A DNA stretch of 38,941 nt. Source: Burkholderiales bacterium. GTDB taxonomy: Bacteria > Pseudomonadota > Gammaproteobacteria > Burkholderiales > SG8-41. This document shows positions 22,927 through 30,659 of this stretch, one piece after another. Below the pieces are notes generated by a model, which saw only the letters and a program-made list of their open reading frames with translations, was not told the origin of the DNA and did not search any database. The translations under genes and the position numbers were made by a program. The stretch spans positions 1 to 38,941 of the forward strand of contig JAUXMZ010000042.1 in the NCBI GenBank assembly GCA_030683105.1, read 5' to 3'. Within the stretch, counting starts at the first letter, position 1. Each line of letters begins with the position of its first letter.

Positions 22927-23877
22927 ATGAATCTGCAACAACTGCGCTACCTGCACGGCATCGCCGACGCGGGCTACAACATCTCACGCGCCGCTACGGT
23001 GCTGCACACGTCCCAGCCGGGAATCAGCAAGCAGATTCAACTGCTTGAGCAGGAGCTGGGCGTCGACATCCTGCTGCGCAAGGGAAACCGCATCGTGGGC
23101 GTTACCGAGCCCGGACGCTCGGTACTGGAGATCGCCCGGCGCATGCTGCACGACGCCGACAACCTGAGAAACATCGGCGCTGACTACACGCAAAAGGGCA
23201 GCGGCAGGCTGGTCGTGGCGACGACCCACATCCACGCCCGTTACGTGCTGCAGGCCGTGATCAGGAATTTCATGCGCACACACCCCAAGGTTCAGCTCGT
23301 GCTGCGTCAGGGCAGCCCGTCCCAGATCGCTGAATTGGTGGCCTCCGGCGAAGCGGATCTGGGGATCAGCAGCGAGCCGTCGGAGCCCGTCCATGAACTG
23401 GTGATGCTGCCGTGCGCCCGCCTGGAACGCAGCGTCATCACCCAGCCCGGGCACCCCCTGCTCTGGGTAAAACGGCTGACCTTGAAGGCCATTGCAGGCT
23501 ATCCGATCATCACGCTCGACCAGAGCTTCGCCGGCGGCTCGGCGGTGCTGCGCGCTTTCGATGCCGCGCGCATACAGCCCAACATCGCGCTGTCGGCGAT
23601 CGACGCCGACGTCATCAAGACTTACGTCGAACTGGGTCTGGGCATCGCCATCCTGCCGGCCGTGGCCTACGAGCCGGCACGTGATCGCAAACTGCGCGCC
23701 ATCGATGCCAGCGGGTTGTTCGAACCGACCATCACCAGAATAGAAATGCGGCGCGGCAGCCACTTGCGGGATTACATGTATGACTTCATCGGCAGCGTGG
23801 CGCCGCGCTGGGACCGCCCGACCATCGAGAAAATGATGCGCGCAGGCGCACGGGTTTCCGGATCCATTCGATCCTGA
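22927..23877 (+). CDS. LysR-family transcriptional regulator, CysB/Cbl type
   Basis: The 316-residue protein has the N-terminal winged helix-turn-helix MNLQQLRYLHGIADAGYNISRAATVLHTSQPGISKQIQLLEQELG. The wording Y(N)ISRAA..LHTSQPG(I/V)SKQI is typical of the CysB/Cbl branch rather than generic LysR proteins. The effector domain (about 90-300) includes THIHARYVLQAVIRNFMRTHP and GLGIAILPAVAYEP. CysB relatives often sense sulfur metabolites, but the ligand here is unknown. It is divergent from the ThDP-enzyme operon and is the likely regulator of it. A TATAAT hexamer ends 7 bases before the ATG and there is no Shine-Dalgarno. Confidence 0.9.
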   Translation: MNLQQLRYLHGIADAGYNISRAATVLHTSQPGISKQIQLLEQELGVDILLRKGNRIVGVTEPGRSVLEIARRMLHDADNLRNIGADYTQKGSGRLVVATTHIHARYVLQAVIRNFMRTHPKVQLVLRQGSPSQIAELVASGEADLGISSEPSEPVHELVMLPCARLERSVITQPGHPLLWVKRLTLKAIAGYPIITLDQSFAGGSAVLRAFDAARIQPNIALSAIDADVIKTYVELGLGIAILPAVAYEPARDRKLRAIDASGLFEPTITRIEMRRGSHLRDYMYDFIGSVAPRWDRPTIEKMMRAGARVSGSIRS

Positions 23878-24005
23878 TCTCCACCGAGCAGTCCGCCGCG
23901 GCGATGCGCCGCCGGCTTGTGCTAGTATTATTTCTCGCGGCGCAGCGCGTTACTCGAAACATCCGGCGCGAACCCTGAGTATCTTGTTCCCGGTTCAAGG
24001 TTGCC

Positions 24006-24863
24006 ATGCCCATCCATTACGAAAAACTCACCAGCTGGAAAATCCCGGCAGTCGAGCAAAAGCTCACTCGGCGCGACACCATGCTCTACGCGCTCGGGGT
24101 CGGACTCGGCGCCGACCCCTGCGACTCCGCGCAACTCAAATTTGTTTACGAGGAACATCTGCAGGCGCTGCCAACGATGGCCATCATCCTCGGCTATCCC
24201 GGCCCGTGGCATGCCGACCCCGAACTCGGCATCACGCGCAGCCATGTCGTGCATGGCGAACAGGGATTCATCAACAACAAAGCGCTGCCGGTGGAAGGCA
24301 CCATCGTCGGCCACACCCAGGTCACCGGCGTGATCGACAAAGGCAAGGACAAGGGCGCACTGGTCATGACCCGATGCGATGTGCGCGACAAGGCCAGCGA
24401 CGAACTGATCTGCACGTTGTCTTCGACCACCTTCTGCCGCGCCGATGGCGGCTTCGGCGGACCATCCGGGCCAATCAGGGACCCGCATCCGATTCCCGCA
24501 ACGGCAGCGCATCAGATCTGCGACCTGGCGACGCTGCCGCAGGCGGCACTGATTTACCGGCTCTCCGGCGACTACAATCCGCTGCATGCCGACCCCGCTT
24601 ATGCGCAGAAAGCCGGTTTCAAGATGCCCATCCTGCACGGGCGCGCTACATTCAGCATCGCGGGCCACGCGATACTCAAGACCTGCTGCGGCTATGACCC
24701 GGCCCGATTCAAGAGCATGGAGGGGCGCTTCTCTTCTCCGGTGTATCCGGGCGAGACCATACGCACCGAGATCTGGCAGGACGGCCAAGTGGTCTCGTTC
24801 CGCTCCACCGTGCCGGCGCGCGGCGTGACGGTGATCAACAACGGCCGCGCGGAAATCGTTTAA
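24006..24863 (+). CDS. MaoC-like hot-dog-fold acyl-CoA hydratase
   Basis: This 285-residue protein corresponds to a double hot-dog (R)-specific enoyl-CoA hydratase of the peroxisomal MFE-2 hydratase-2 type. The N-terminal half contains RRDTMLYALGVGLGADP and HVVHGEQGFINNKALPVEG. The C-terminal half has the hydratase-2 motif YRLSGDYNPLHADPAYAQKAGF followed by PILHGRATFSIAGHAI, with the Asp/His pair (SGDYNPLH) as catalytic candidates. It hydrates 2-enoyl-CoA in fatty-acid or side-chain breakdown. The length is right for the double-domain type. It precedes an MFS carrier gene, but a repeat element fills the space between them. Confidence 0.87.
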   Translation: MPIHYEKLTSWKIPAVEQKLTRRDTMLYALGVGLGADPCDSAQLKFVYEEHLQALPTMAIILGYPGPWHADPELGITRSHVVHGEQGFINNKALPVEGTIVGHTQVTGVIDKGKDKGALVMTRCDVRDKASDELICTLSSTTFCRADGGFGGPSGPIRDPHPIPATAAHQICDLATLPQAALIYRLSGDYNPLHADPAYAQKAGFKMPILHGRATFSIAGHAILKTCCGYDPARFKSMEGRFSSPVYPGETIRTEIWQDGQVVSFRSTVPARGVTVINNGRAEIV

Positions 24864-24865
24864 AC

Positions 24866-25008
24866 AAGCATAGACACGAAGGACACGAAGGACACAAAGG
24901 TAAACCAAATAAGAATAAACAAATACCACGAAGCTCTGTTTGAATCATGTTGTTAATATGATTTATAGCTTTTCCTTTGTGTCCTTCGTGTCCTTCGTGT
25001 CATTGCTT
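24866..25008. repeat. Long inverted-repeat element of the CACGAAGGACAC family between the MaoC and MFS genes
   Basis: The left arm (24866-24904) and right arm (24968-25008) are close reverse complements of about 39 bases. Each has two GACACGAAG units followed by GACACAAAGG. The 60-base centre is AT-rich. It starts 3 bases after the hydratase stop and ends 24 bases before the MFS start. The arms match those of the element at 9561-9733. Confidence 0.82.
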
Positions 25009-25032
25009 TTTTAGAGGTGACAGCAGACACGC

Positions 25033-26298
25033 GTGTCTAACCCTTCCCAAAACGACGACGCTTCCTGGCTGGCCTGGCTGTGCCTGAGCCGCGCCAGCTT
25101 CGCGCTCATTTTCACCGCCTACGCCGCCGCCATCCCGCTGCTCACCCCCGAATGGGGCATGAGCGCCGGCCAGACCGGGCTGGTCCAGTCGTCATGGCAC
25201 CTCGGCTATCTCGTCTCGCTGTTCACGGTCGGTTTTCTTTCCGATCGTTACGGCGCCAAGCGCGTGTTCCTGGTCTCCAGCATCGGCGCAAGTGCAAGCG
25301 CGATGATCTTCGCGGTGTTCGCCGACAGTTTTCTGTCCGGCGTTCTGCTCTACGGCCTCACCGGGCTTTTCTCCGGCGGCTCCTACACGCCGGGCCTCAC
25401 GCTCATATCGGAGCGTGTCGCGTCCAACAAGCGCGGGCGCGCTATGGGCTTCTATCTTGCCGCGGCCTCGTTCGGCTATGCCATGGCGCTGGTGCTGACG
25501 GGCGCGCTTACGCCGTGGATAGGCTGGCGCGGCGCGTTCATCGTGAATGCCAGCGGCCCCCTGCTCGGCACGCTGCTCGCGCTCTACGCGCTGCGCGCGA
25601 CACCCAACCTCATCCATCCCGCCCCGGCGGGACAGCCCGCGACCGGATCGCTGCCGGTGGTGCTCGGCAACAAGCCGGCGATGCTGGCGACCTGGGCGTA
25701 TACCTTTCACTCGTGGGAAATGCTCGGAATGAAAGCCTGGATGCCGGCGTTTCTTGCGGCCGCCGCCTATGTCTCGGGCAGCACGGCCACCGCAGCGGCC
25801 AGTCTCGGCGCGGGGCTGACGGCGATCGCCTATATCGGCAGCATGGCGGGCAGCGTCGCCGGTGGCGCGCTGTCGGACCGCATGGGGCGCACCTGGACCA
25901 TGCTCGTGATGTCGTTCGCCAGCATTACGTGCTCACTGACACTGGGATGGATGATCAGCCTGCCGCTGTGGCTGCTGGTCGTGATCGCCGCTTTTTACAG
26001 CTTCGTCGCCATCGGTGATTCCTCGGTCTATTCCTCGGCGATCACCGAACTGGTGCCGCCACGCTATATCGGCGCGGCCTATTCTGTGCGCTCGGCGCTG
26101 GGCTTCGGCGCCGGCGCTGTCAGCCCGTGGGTCTTCGGTCTGGTGCTCGATGCAACGCGGGCGGCGGATGCATCGCCGACATGGTCGTGGGGACTGGCGT
26201 GGTGCGCGCTCGGCATCGGCGCCCTGTTCGGCCCGCTCGCGGCGCTGCGCTTGCGGCGCATGCCGGAGAGCGCGCTTATGGCAGGCGGCAAACGTTAA
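25033..26298 (+). CDS. Major facilitator superfamily transporter
   Basis: The 421-residue protein starts at GTG and has about 12 hydrophobic segments. The MFS loop motif appears as FLSDRYGAKRVFLV (about residues 69-82) in the N-terminal half and GGALSDRMGRTWTMLV (about 277-292) in the C-terminal half. NKRGRAMGFYLAAASFGYAMAL lies in helix 4-5. It is a secondary carrier; its substrate cannot be read from the sequence. The upstream hydratase suggests an organic acid, and relatives include nitrate/cyanate and aromatic-acid carriers. The stop codon overlaps the end of the convergent EAL gene by a few bases, leaving no room for a terminator between them. Confidence 0.9.
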   Translation: MSNPSQNDDASWLAWLCLSRASFALIFTAYAAAIPLLTPEWGMSAGQTGLVQSSWHLGYLVSLFTVGFLSDRYGAKRVFLVSSIGASASAMIFAVFADSFLSGVLLYGLTGLFSGGSYTPGLTLISERVASNKRGRAMGFYLAAASFGYAMALVLTGALTPWIGWRGAFIVNASGPLLGTLLALYALRATPNLIHPAPAGQPATGSLPVVLGNKPAMLATWAYTFHSWEMLGMKAWMPAFLAAAAYVSGSTATAAASLGAGLTAIAYIGSMAGSVAGGALSDRMGRTWTMLVMSFASITCSLTLGWMISLPLWLLVVIAAFYSFVAIGDSSVYSSAITELVPPRYIGAAYSVRSALGFGAGAVSPWVFGLVLDATRAADASPTWSWGLAWCALGIGALFGPLAALRLRRMPESALMAGGKR

Positions 26299-27665
26299 GC
26301 GATCGGTCCCGGTCTGCTGATGCCAAAACCCTGCGCATAATCCACGCCGGTCTCGCGCAGCTTGACCACCGTGGCGTCGCTCTCCACGAACTCGGCAACG
26401 GTGCGCATGCCCATCCTGCGCGAAATCGCGACGATTTCCCGCACCCGGGATAAATCATCCGGACCGGTCAGCAGATTCTGGATAATTACGCCATCGATTT
26501 TGAGAAAATTCAGCTTCAGGCCCTTGAGCGGCGCAAACGATGCCTGGGTGCTGCCGAAGTTATCGAGCGCGAACCGGCACCCGAGCGGCTGCATCACCGT
26601 GATATAGGCCCGCACCGCAGCATGCTGGTTAACGACATCCGGTTCCGCAATTTCGAAACACAGGTGCTCGCCGGGAAATTTATGAGTCTGCAACTCGCGC
26701 TTCACGTAAAGCGCGAACTCGGGATCGCTTAGTGATGCGCCGGCGAGGTTCACGCAGTAGACAGGCATGCGCCATGCCGGATCGCTGCGCTGTTTCTCCC
26801 CTGCCCACCTGATCAGGTTCCGCACCACCCAGCGGTCGATTTCGGGCATCAGGTTATAACGCTCGGCCACCGGGAAAAAGCTGCCCGGCGGGATCATGTA
26901 TTGCTCCTCCTCCTTCAGCCGCAGCAGCACTTCGACCAGCTGCAAATCAGGGGCGGGCGCAAGCGACTGAATAGCCTGCGTGAACAGGATAAACTGGTCT
27001 TCCTTGAGCGCCCGCATGAGTTCGTCTCGCGGATGCAAAGCCTGTGGCGCAACGTTGGCAGCGTCTGCAATCAGCGCATAGAATCCTTCCGGGTCTTGCA
27101 CTGCCGGCGGGAACGGCAGCAGCGTGACGGCACAGTTGGCCATCCCGCCATACGGCTGCTCCAGCCTCACTTCGTAACGGGTTTCCGCGCCGGCGAATAC
27201 ACCGGCAAGCTTCGACTTCAGCTCATTGTAAAACTCGCTGCCGACTACGTCGCGCAGCAGCTCACCGTTAATCTGCCCGCCGTACCTGCTCCATTTTGCA
27301 AAGGCATGATTGTGATAGCGGCAGCGCTCCTCGCGATCGGCGAAGACGATCATGACCGGCAGCGCATCGTTGATGAACTGGAAACGCTCGTTGGCGTGCT
27401 TCAGCGCCTGGCCCGCGTGCTTCAATCTCTGGCTTTCCTCGGCCAGCAGCTCCTTGATTCGCTGCAATTGCCGCGTGCGACGCAGGACCAGCCATTGCGC
27501 TCTCGAGGTCTGGCTGGCAATCGCGGAGACCGCCGCAAACAGCACCCCCGCCAGGAATGCAACCCACTGCAAGTCCAGCAGCGTGAAGTAAATCGTGGCC
27601 AGCAGCATGGCCCCGAGCACCAGGACCAGCCCGACGCCGGCGAACGCGCGCAGGTAACGAATCAT
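26295..27665 (-). CDS. Membrane-anchored PAS-EAL protein with a degenerate DDFG motif
   Basis: The 456-residue protein has two N-terminal membrane helices (about 8-28 and 34-51), a coiled-coil segment (about 60-95), a PAS-like domain (about 95-205) and an EAL domain (about 215-453). EAL signatures are EVLLR (Glu245), CVNLAG (Asn306), CFEIAE (Glu338), LDNFGS (368-371), LKIDG (Lys389, Asp391) and VAEFVE (425-428). Canonical cyclic-di-GMP phosphodiesterases have DDFG; the second Asp is Asn369 here. It may be a weak enzyme or a cyclic-di-GMP receptor. No GGDEF domain is present. A strong GGGGGAGGAG site precedes the ATG. Confidence 0.85.
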   Translation of the reverse strand: MIRYLRAFAGVGLVLVLGAMLLATIYFTLLDLQWVAFLAGVLFAAVSAIASQTSRAQWLVLRRTRQLQRIKELLAEESQRLKHAGQALKHANERFQFINDALPVMIVFADREERCRYHNHAFAKWSRYGGQINGELLRDVVGSEFYNELKSKLAGVFAGAETRYEVRLEQPYGGMANCAVTLLPFPPAVQDPEGFYALIADAANVAPQALHPRDELMRALKEDQFILFTQAIQSLAPAPDLQLVEVLLRLKEEEQYMIPPGSFFPVAERYNLMPEIDRWVVRNLIRWAGEKQRSDPAWRMPVYCVNLAGASLSDPEFALYVKRELQTHKFPGEHLCFEIAEPDVVNQHAAVRAYITVMQPLGCRFALDNFGSTQASFAPLKGLKLNFLKIDGVIIQNLLTGPDDLSRVREIVAISRRMGMRTVAEFVESDATVVKLRETGVDYAQGFGISRPGPIA

Positions 27666-28086
27666 GACTCCTCCCCCGGTTCGCGACTGCGACCACGACC
27701 CTGTCCATCACCACGGGACAGGGCCGGGGCATGCTTCGATTAGCAGCGCATGCGGAAAAACGGAGCGCACATGACCCGTGCTCCGTTGTCCCATCATACC
27801 TTAGGACCCGTTGCCCGCGCAGCCAGCGGCGGCGCCGGCTCGCGCTGACGATCAAGCGTGCAGCCGGAACATATACGGATCATCATACGGACTCTTCCGC
27901 TTCCGGTCACGCAGCAGCCCCGGGGAATGCGAGTATCGCTTTCGTTTGACCCGGCCCAATGCTAATCTGTCTGTCATATCCCAGCCTGGCGGAACCCGCG
28001 TTTCGAGGCCCCCGCACTGCCGCACCGTCAAGATTCGACGCCAGGCGCCAGCAGAGCGCAGCATCCTAAACTATAAGGAGACAATC
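27666..28086. other. 421-bp gene-free gap with two small hairpins
   Basis: No credible coding region lies between the EAL gene and the Bug receptor gene; the longer open frame of the Bug gene reaching back to 27811 has no signal peptide at its start. Two perfect 8-bp inverted repeats are visible: 27699-27706 with 27716-27723 (CCCTGTCC/GGACAGGG), and 27759-27766 with 27780-27787 (AACGGAGC/GCTCCGTT). Both would fall in the 5' leader or promoter of the EAL gene and could be operator or RNA-folding sites. Neither is followed by a T tract. Confidence 0.5.
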
Positions 28087-29067
28087 ATGGCATCCAAGCT
28101 TTTACAGCGGGTTGCGGTCGCGGCGGCACTCGCCGCAAGCACGGCGGCATGGTCGGCGGATCCTGCCCAGGACTATCCGAACCGGCCGATCCGGCTCATC
28201 ACCGGCTCGCCTGGCAGCACCTCCGACATCAGTGCGCGTTTCGTTGCGCAGAAGCTTTCAGAATTGTGGCGTCAGCAGGTGGTGGTCGACAACCGCCCGG
28301 GAGCCGGCGGCATCATCGGTGCGGAGATTGCAGCCACGGCGAACCCCGATGGCTACACGTTGTTCGTCGGCCAGATCGGCACCCATGCCAGCCCGCAGTT
28401 CCTGTTCAAGAAACTCGCTTACGATCCGGTCAAGGACTTCGCGCCGATTTCGCTGATGACCAATTCCGGGATCGCGTTGGTGGTGAATGCCTCGGTACCG
28501 GCGAATAATCTCAAGGAATTCGTCGCCTACGCCAAGTCGAAACCCGGCAGCCTCAACTATGGATCGGCGGGCGGCGGCACCAGCAGCCAGCTCTCCGGCG
28601 AGCTGTTCAACCAGATCACCGGCGCGAAACTCGTGCATATCCCGTACAAGGGTGCCGGCTTTGCCCTGAGCGGTGTAGTGTCGGGCGAAGTGCAGGCGGC
28701 GTTCCTGTCGACGACGACCGCCAGCGTGCAGGTGAAGGCCGGCAAGCTCAGGGCGCTCGCGGTGTTGAGCCAGAAACGGTTCTCGGCCGCGCCGGACATT
28801 CCGACCGCGGCGGAACAGGGTTTCCCGGGGATAGACGCCAGCGTATGGTTCGGCATGTTTGCGCCGGCCGGGACGCCCAAGGCCATCATCACAAAAATCA
28901 ACCTCGCCGTGGTCTCCAGCCTGAAAAGTCCGGATGCAATACGCGTGCTCGAGGCGCAGGGCGCCGAGGCGGTGCCGACGACGCCCGAACAGCTCGGCGC
29001 GTTCCTGAAAAGCGAGATCGCCAAGTGGGGCAAGGTCATCAAGGAAGCGCGCATAGGCGTCAACTAG
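28087..29067 (+). CDS. Bug/TctC-family periplasmic receptor
   Basis: The 326-residue protein starts at an ATG with an AAGGAG site 7 bases upstream. A signal peptide (MASKLLQRVAVAAALAASTA, cleavage near AWSAD) precedes YPNRPIRLITGSPGSTSD, GGIIGAEIAATANPDGYT and HIPYKGAGFALSGVVSGEV, all Bug-family landmarks. Longer in-frame starts back to 27811 would bury the signal peptide and are rejected. It is followed 34 bases later by an alpha/beta hydrolase on the same strand, so receptor and hydrolase may serve the same substrate, for example an ester or lactone. Confidence 0.92.
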   Translation: MASKLLQRVAVAAALAASTAAWSADPAQDYPNRPIRLITGSPGSTSDISARFVAQKLSELWRQQVVVDNRPGAGGIIGAEIAATANPDGYTLFVGQIGTHASPQFLFKKLAYDPVKDFAPISLMTNSGIALVVNASVPANNLKEFVAYAKSKPGSLNYGSAGGGTSSQLSGELFNQITGAKLVHIPYKGAGFALSGVVSGEVQAAFLSTTTASVQVKAGKLRALAVLSQKRFSAAPDIPTAAEQGFPGIDASVWFGMFAPAGTPKAIITKINLAVVSSLKSPDAIRVLEAQGAEAVPTTPEQLGAFLKSEIAKWGKVIKEARIGVN

Positions 29068-29101
29068 GCGTTTGCCGAGTGCTGAGTGGAGAAAGCGGAT
29101 C

Positions 29102-30109
29102 ATGATGAAAAAAAAACCGGCTGCAACCGTTGCCCGAACCGCGGGACCGGCGCCCGGAAAAAGCGCGGCGCGACCGATCGCCCCGACTGCGTCCCAGCGC
29201 CCGCCGCACGGATTTTCGGTCACGCAACCGGTGCTCGGCTCGGACATCCCCATGGATCTTGTGTTTGTCCTGACCCGGGACGAGATTTATGTGCCGGTGG
29301 CCATCCGCAAGCCGAAGGGAGACGGCCCGTTCCCGGTCATCACCATGGGGCGGGGCGACGGCAGAGGCGGTTATATCCACGTGCAAACGCAGGTGGAACG
29401 GCTGGCCGCAATGCAGGACCGGATGATCGAGCGCGGTTATGTCGTCGTTTACCTGAACTATCGCAACGAGATTCCGCACCTGTACGAGCAAAGCGGCCAG
29501 GCGGCCAATCTTCCCGACGACATCAGCGGCGGCGACAACCGGACACTGAAATCTGCGCCGACGCTCGATTCCGATGATTTCATCGCGATCATCAATTTCC
29601 TGAAAACCCTGCCGTACGTCGACAAGCACGCCATTGGCGCCGTGGGCGTCAGCCACAGCGGCGAGATGATATTGAAGGCTGCAGCCCAGATCGATCTGGC
29701 GGCCGGTGTGGCGATCGAAGGCGCGTCCCACGAATTCCTGAGCGTGAATACCGGCCCCACCGCGCCACGCAAAAAAGACGAGATCCAGTACCAGGACATC
29801 GAAGTGGTCCGCAAGAATGCTGACAAGGCCAGTGCGATGAAACGCATCCGCAATATACAAACGCCCATCCTGCATATCGGGCGCAACAAGGACCACCTGC
29901 AAGGCATCTTCAAACTGGCCCACGAGTGGATGCTGGAAGCCGGCAAGGATTCAACGTGGGTGAGTTTCGAACATCCCGATCACGGCTTCCCCTACATTTA
30001 CCAACAGGCCGACGGATCGTACCGGCCCAGCGCTGTTCAGCAGCAGGCATTCGATCTTTTTATGGACTACTTCGACCGGCATCTGAAGCGCCGGCGCGGA
30101 AGAAAATAG
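29102..30109 (+). CDS. Alpha/beta hydrolase (dienelactone hydrolase/BAAT-like)
   Basis: About 335 residues from the ATG at 29102, which has a GGAGAAA site. The nucleophile elbow is GVSHSG (Ser186), with a histidine late in FEHPDHGFPY and a candidate Asp in RNKDH. FPVITMGRGDGRGGY forms the oxyanion-side strand-loop. The N-terminus is Lys/Ala/Pro-rich and low in complexity rather than a classical signal peptide. It would hydrolyse an ester, thioester or lactone. It follows a Bug receptor gene closely and is probably co-transcribed with it. The substrate is unknown. Confidence 0.82.
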   Translation: MMKKKPAATVARTAGPAPGKSAARPIAPTASQRPPHGFSVTQPVLGSDIPMDLVFVLTRDEIYVPVAIRKPKGDGPFPVITMGRGDGRGGYIHVQTQVERLAAMQDRMIERGYVVVYLNYRNEIPHLYEQSGQAANLPDDISGGDNRTLKSAPTLDSDDFIAIINFLKTLPYVDKHAIGAVGVSHSGEMILKAAAQIDLAAGVAIEGASHEFLSVNTGPTAPRKKDEIQYQDIEVVRKNADKASAMKRIRNIQTPILHIGRNKDHLQGIFKLAHEWMLEAGKDSTWVSFEHPDHGFPYIYQQADGSYRPSAVQQQAFDLFMDYFDRHLKRRRGRK

Positions 30110-30214
30110 CGGTGCGCCGGGCAACCAGGTCGCGCAAACCCGGGTTAGCTCACTCAGATCCATATTATTGGGGCGCAACACCGGCTGCCCGTCTGCAGCG
30201 GTTAAAATCAGGAC

Positions 30215-30556
30215 TTATCGCGCAAGAAGAATGAACACCGCGGCACACAGTGCGGTCACGGACAAGGCCGTTGCCGCAATACAGAGCGCCAGTATCCGCT
30301 GATGCCTGGTTTCCGCAAGTGCCGCCCCCTGCTCCAAAGCCTCGACAGTGGTTTTGATCTGGCCTGCCAACTCCTTGATGTGCATATCGTTCCTGGAAGC
30401 CGCGGCCTGCAGTTCCGTGATCTGTTGCTGCAGCAATACCGGCTGATCGGCGACAGGATCGGCACTTTTCCTGGTGAATGCCGGCGCAGCCGCGGAAACG
30501 ATAGTGCCGACATGCGGCAGAACGGCCTTGAGTGCAGGAATGAGCCAGGCGGGCAT
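30215..30556 (-). CDS. Small coiled-coil protein with a C-terminal membrane anchor, function unknown
   Basis: This 113-residue protein is not recognised. It has a mildly hydrophobic N-terminus (MPAWLIPALKAVLPHVGTIVSAAAP), a central heptad-like segment (about 40-85, QQQITELQ...ELAGQIKTTVEALEQ) and a C-terminal transmembrane helix (about 89-111). The layout suggests an inner-membrane tail-anchored protein that oligomerises through its coiled coil. It lies about 100 bases downstream of the TPR-GT41 gene on the same strand. The ribosome-binding site is weak. The composition looks coding, but no family assignment is possible. Confidence 0.6.
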   Translation of the reverse strand: MPAWLIPALKAVLPHVGTIVSAAAPAFTRKSADPVADQPVLLQQQITELQAAASRNDMHIKELAGQIKTTVEALEQGAALAETRHQRILALCIAATALSVTALCAAVFILLAR

Positions 30557-30659
30557 TTATGAGTCTCGGCGTGAAAAAAGCGGGGTAAAAGACGACCGGC
30601 AAATCGGCATTGTGCGCGTGACCCGATTCATCCACAAGCCGGTCAACGGGTTAGTATGC

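Noticed and set aside
27811-28086. N-terminal extension of the Bug receptor at 28087
   Set aside because: It would place 92 residues before an evident signal peptide, and a strong Shine-Dalgarno precedes the ATG at 28087.
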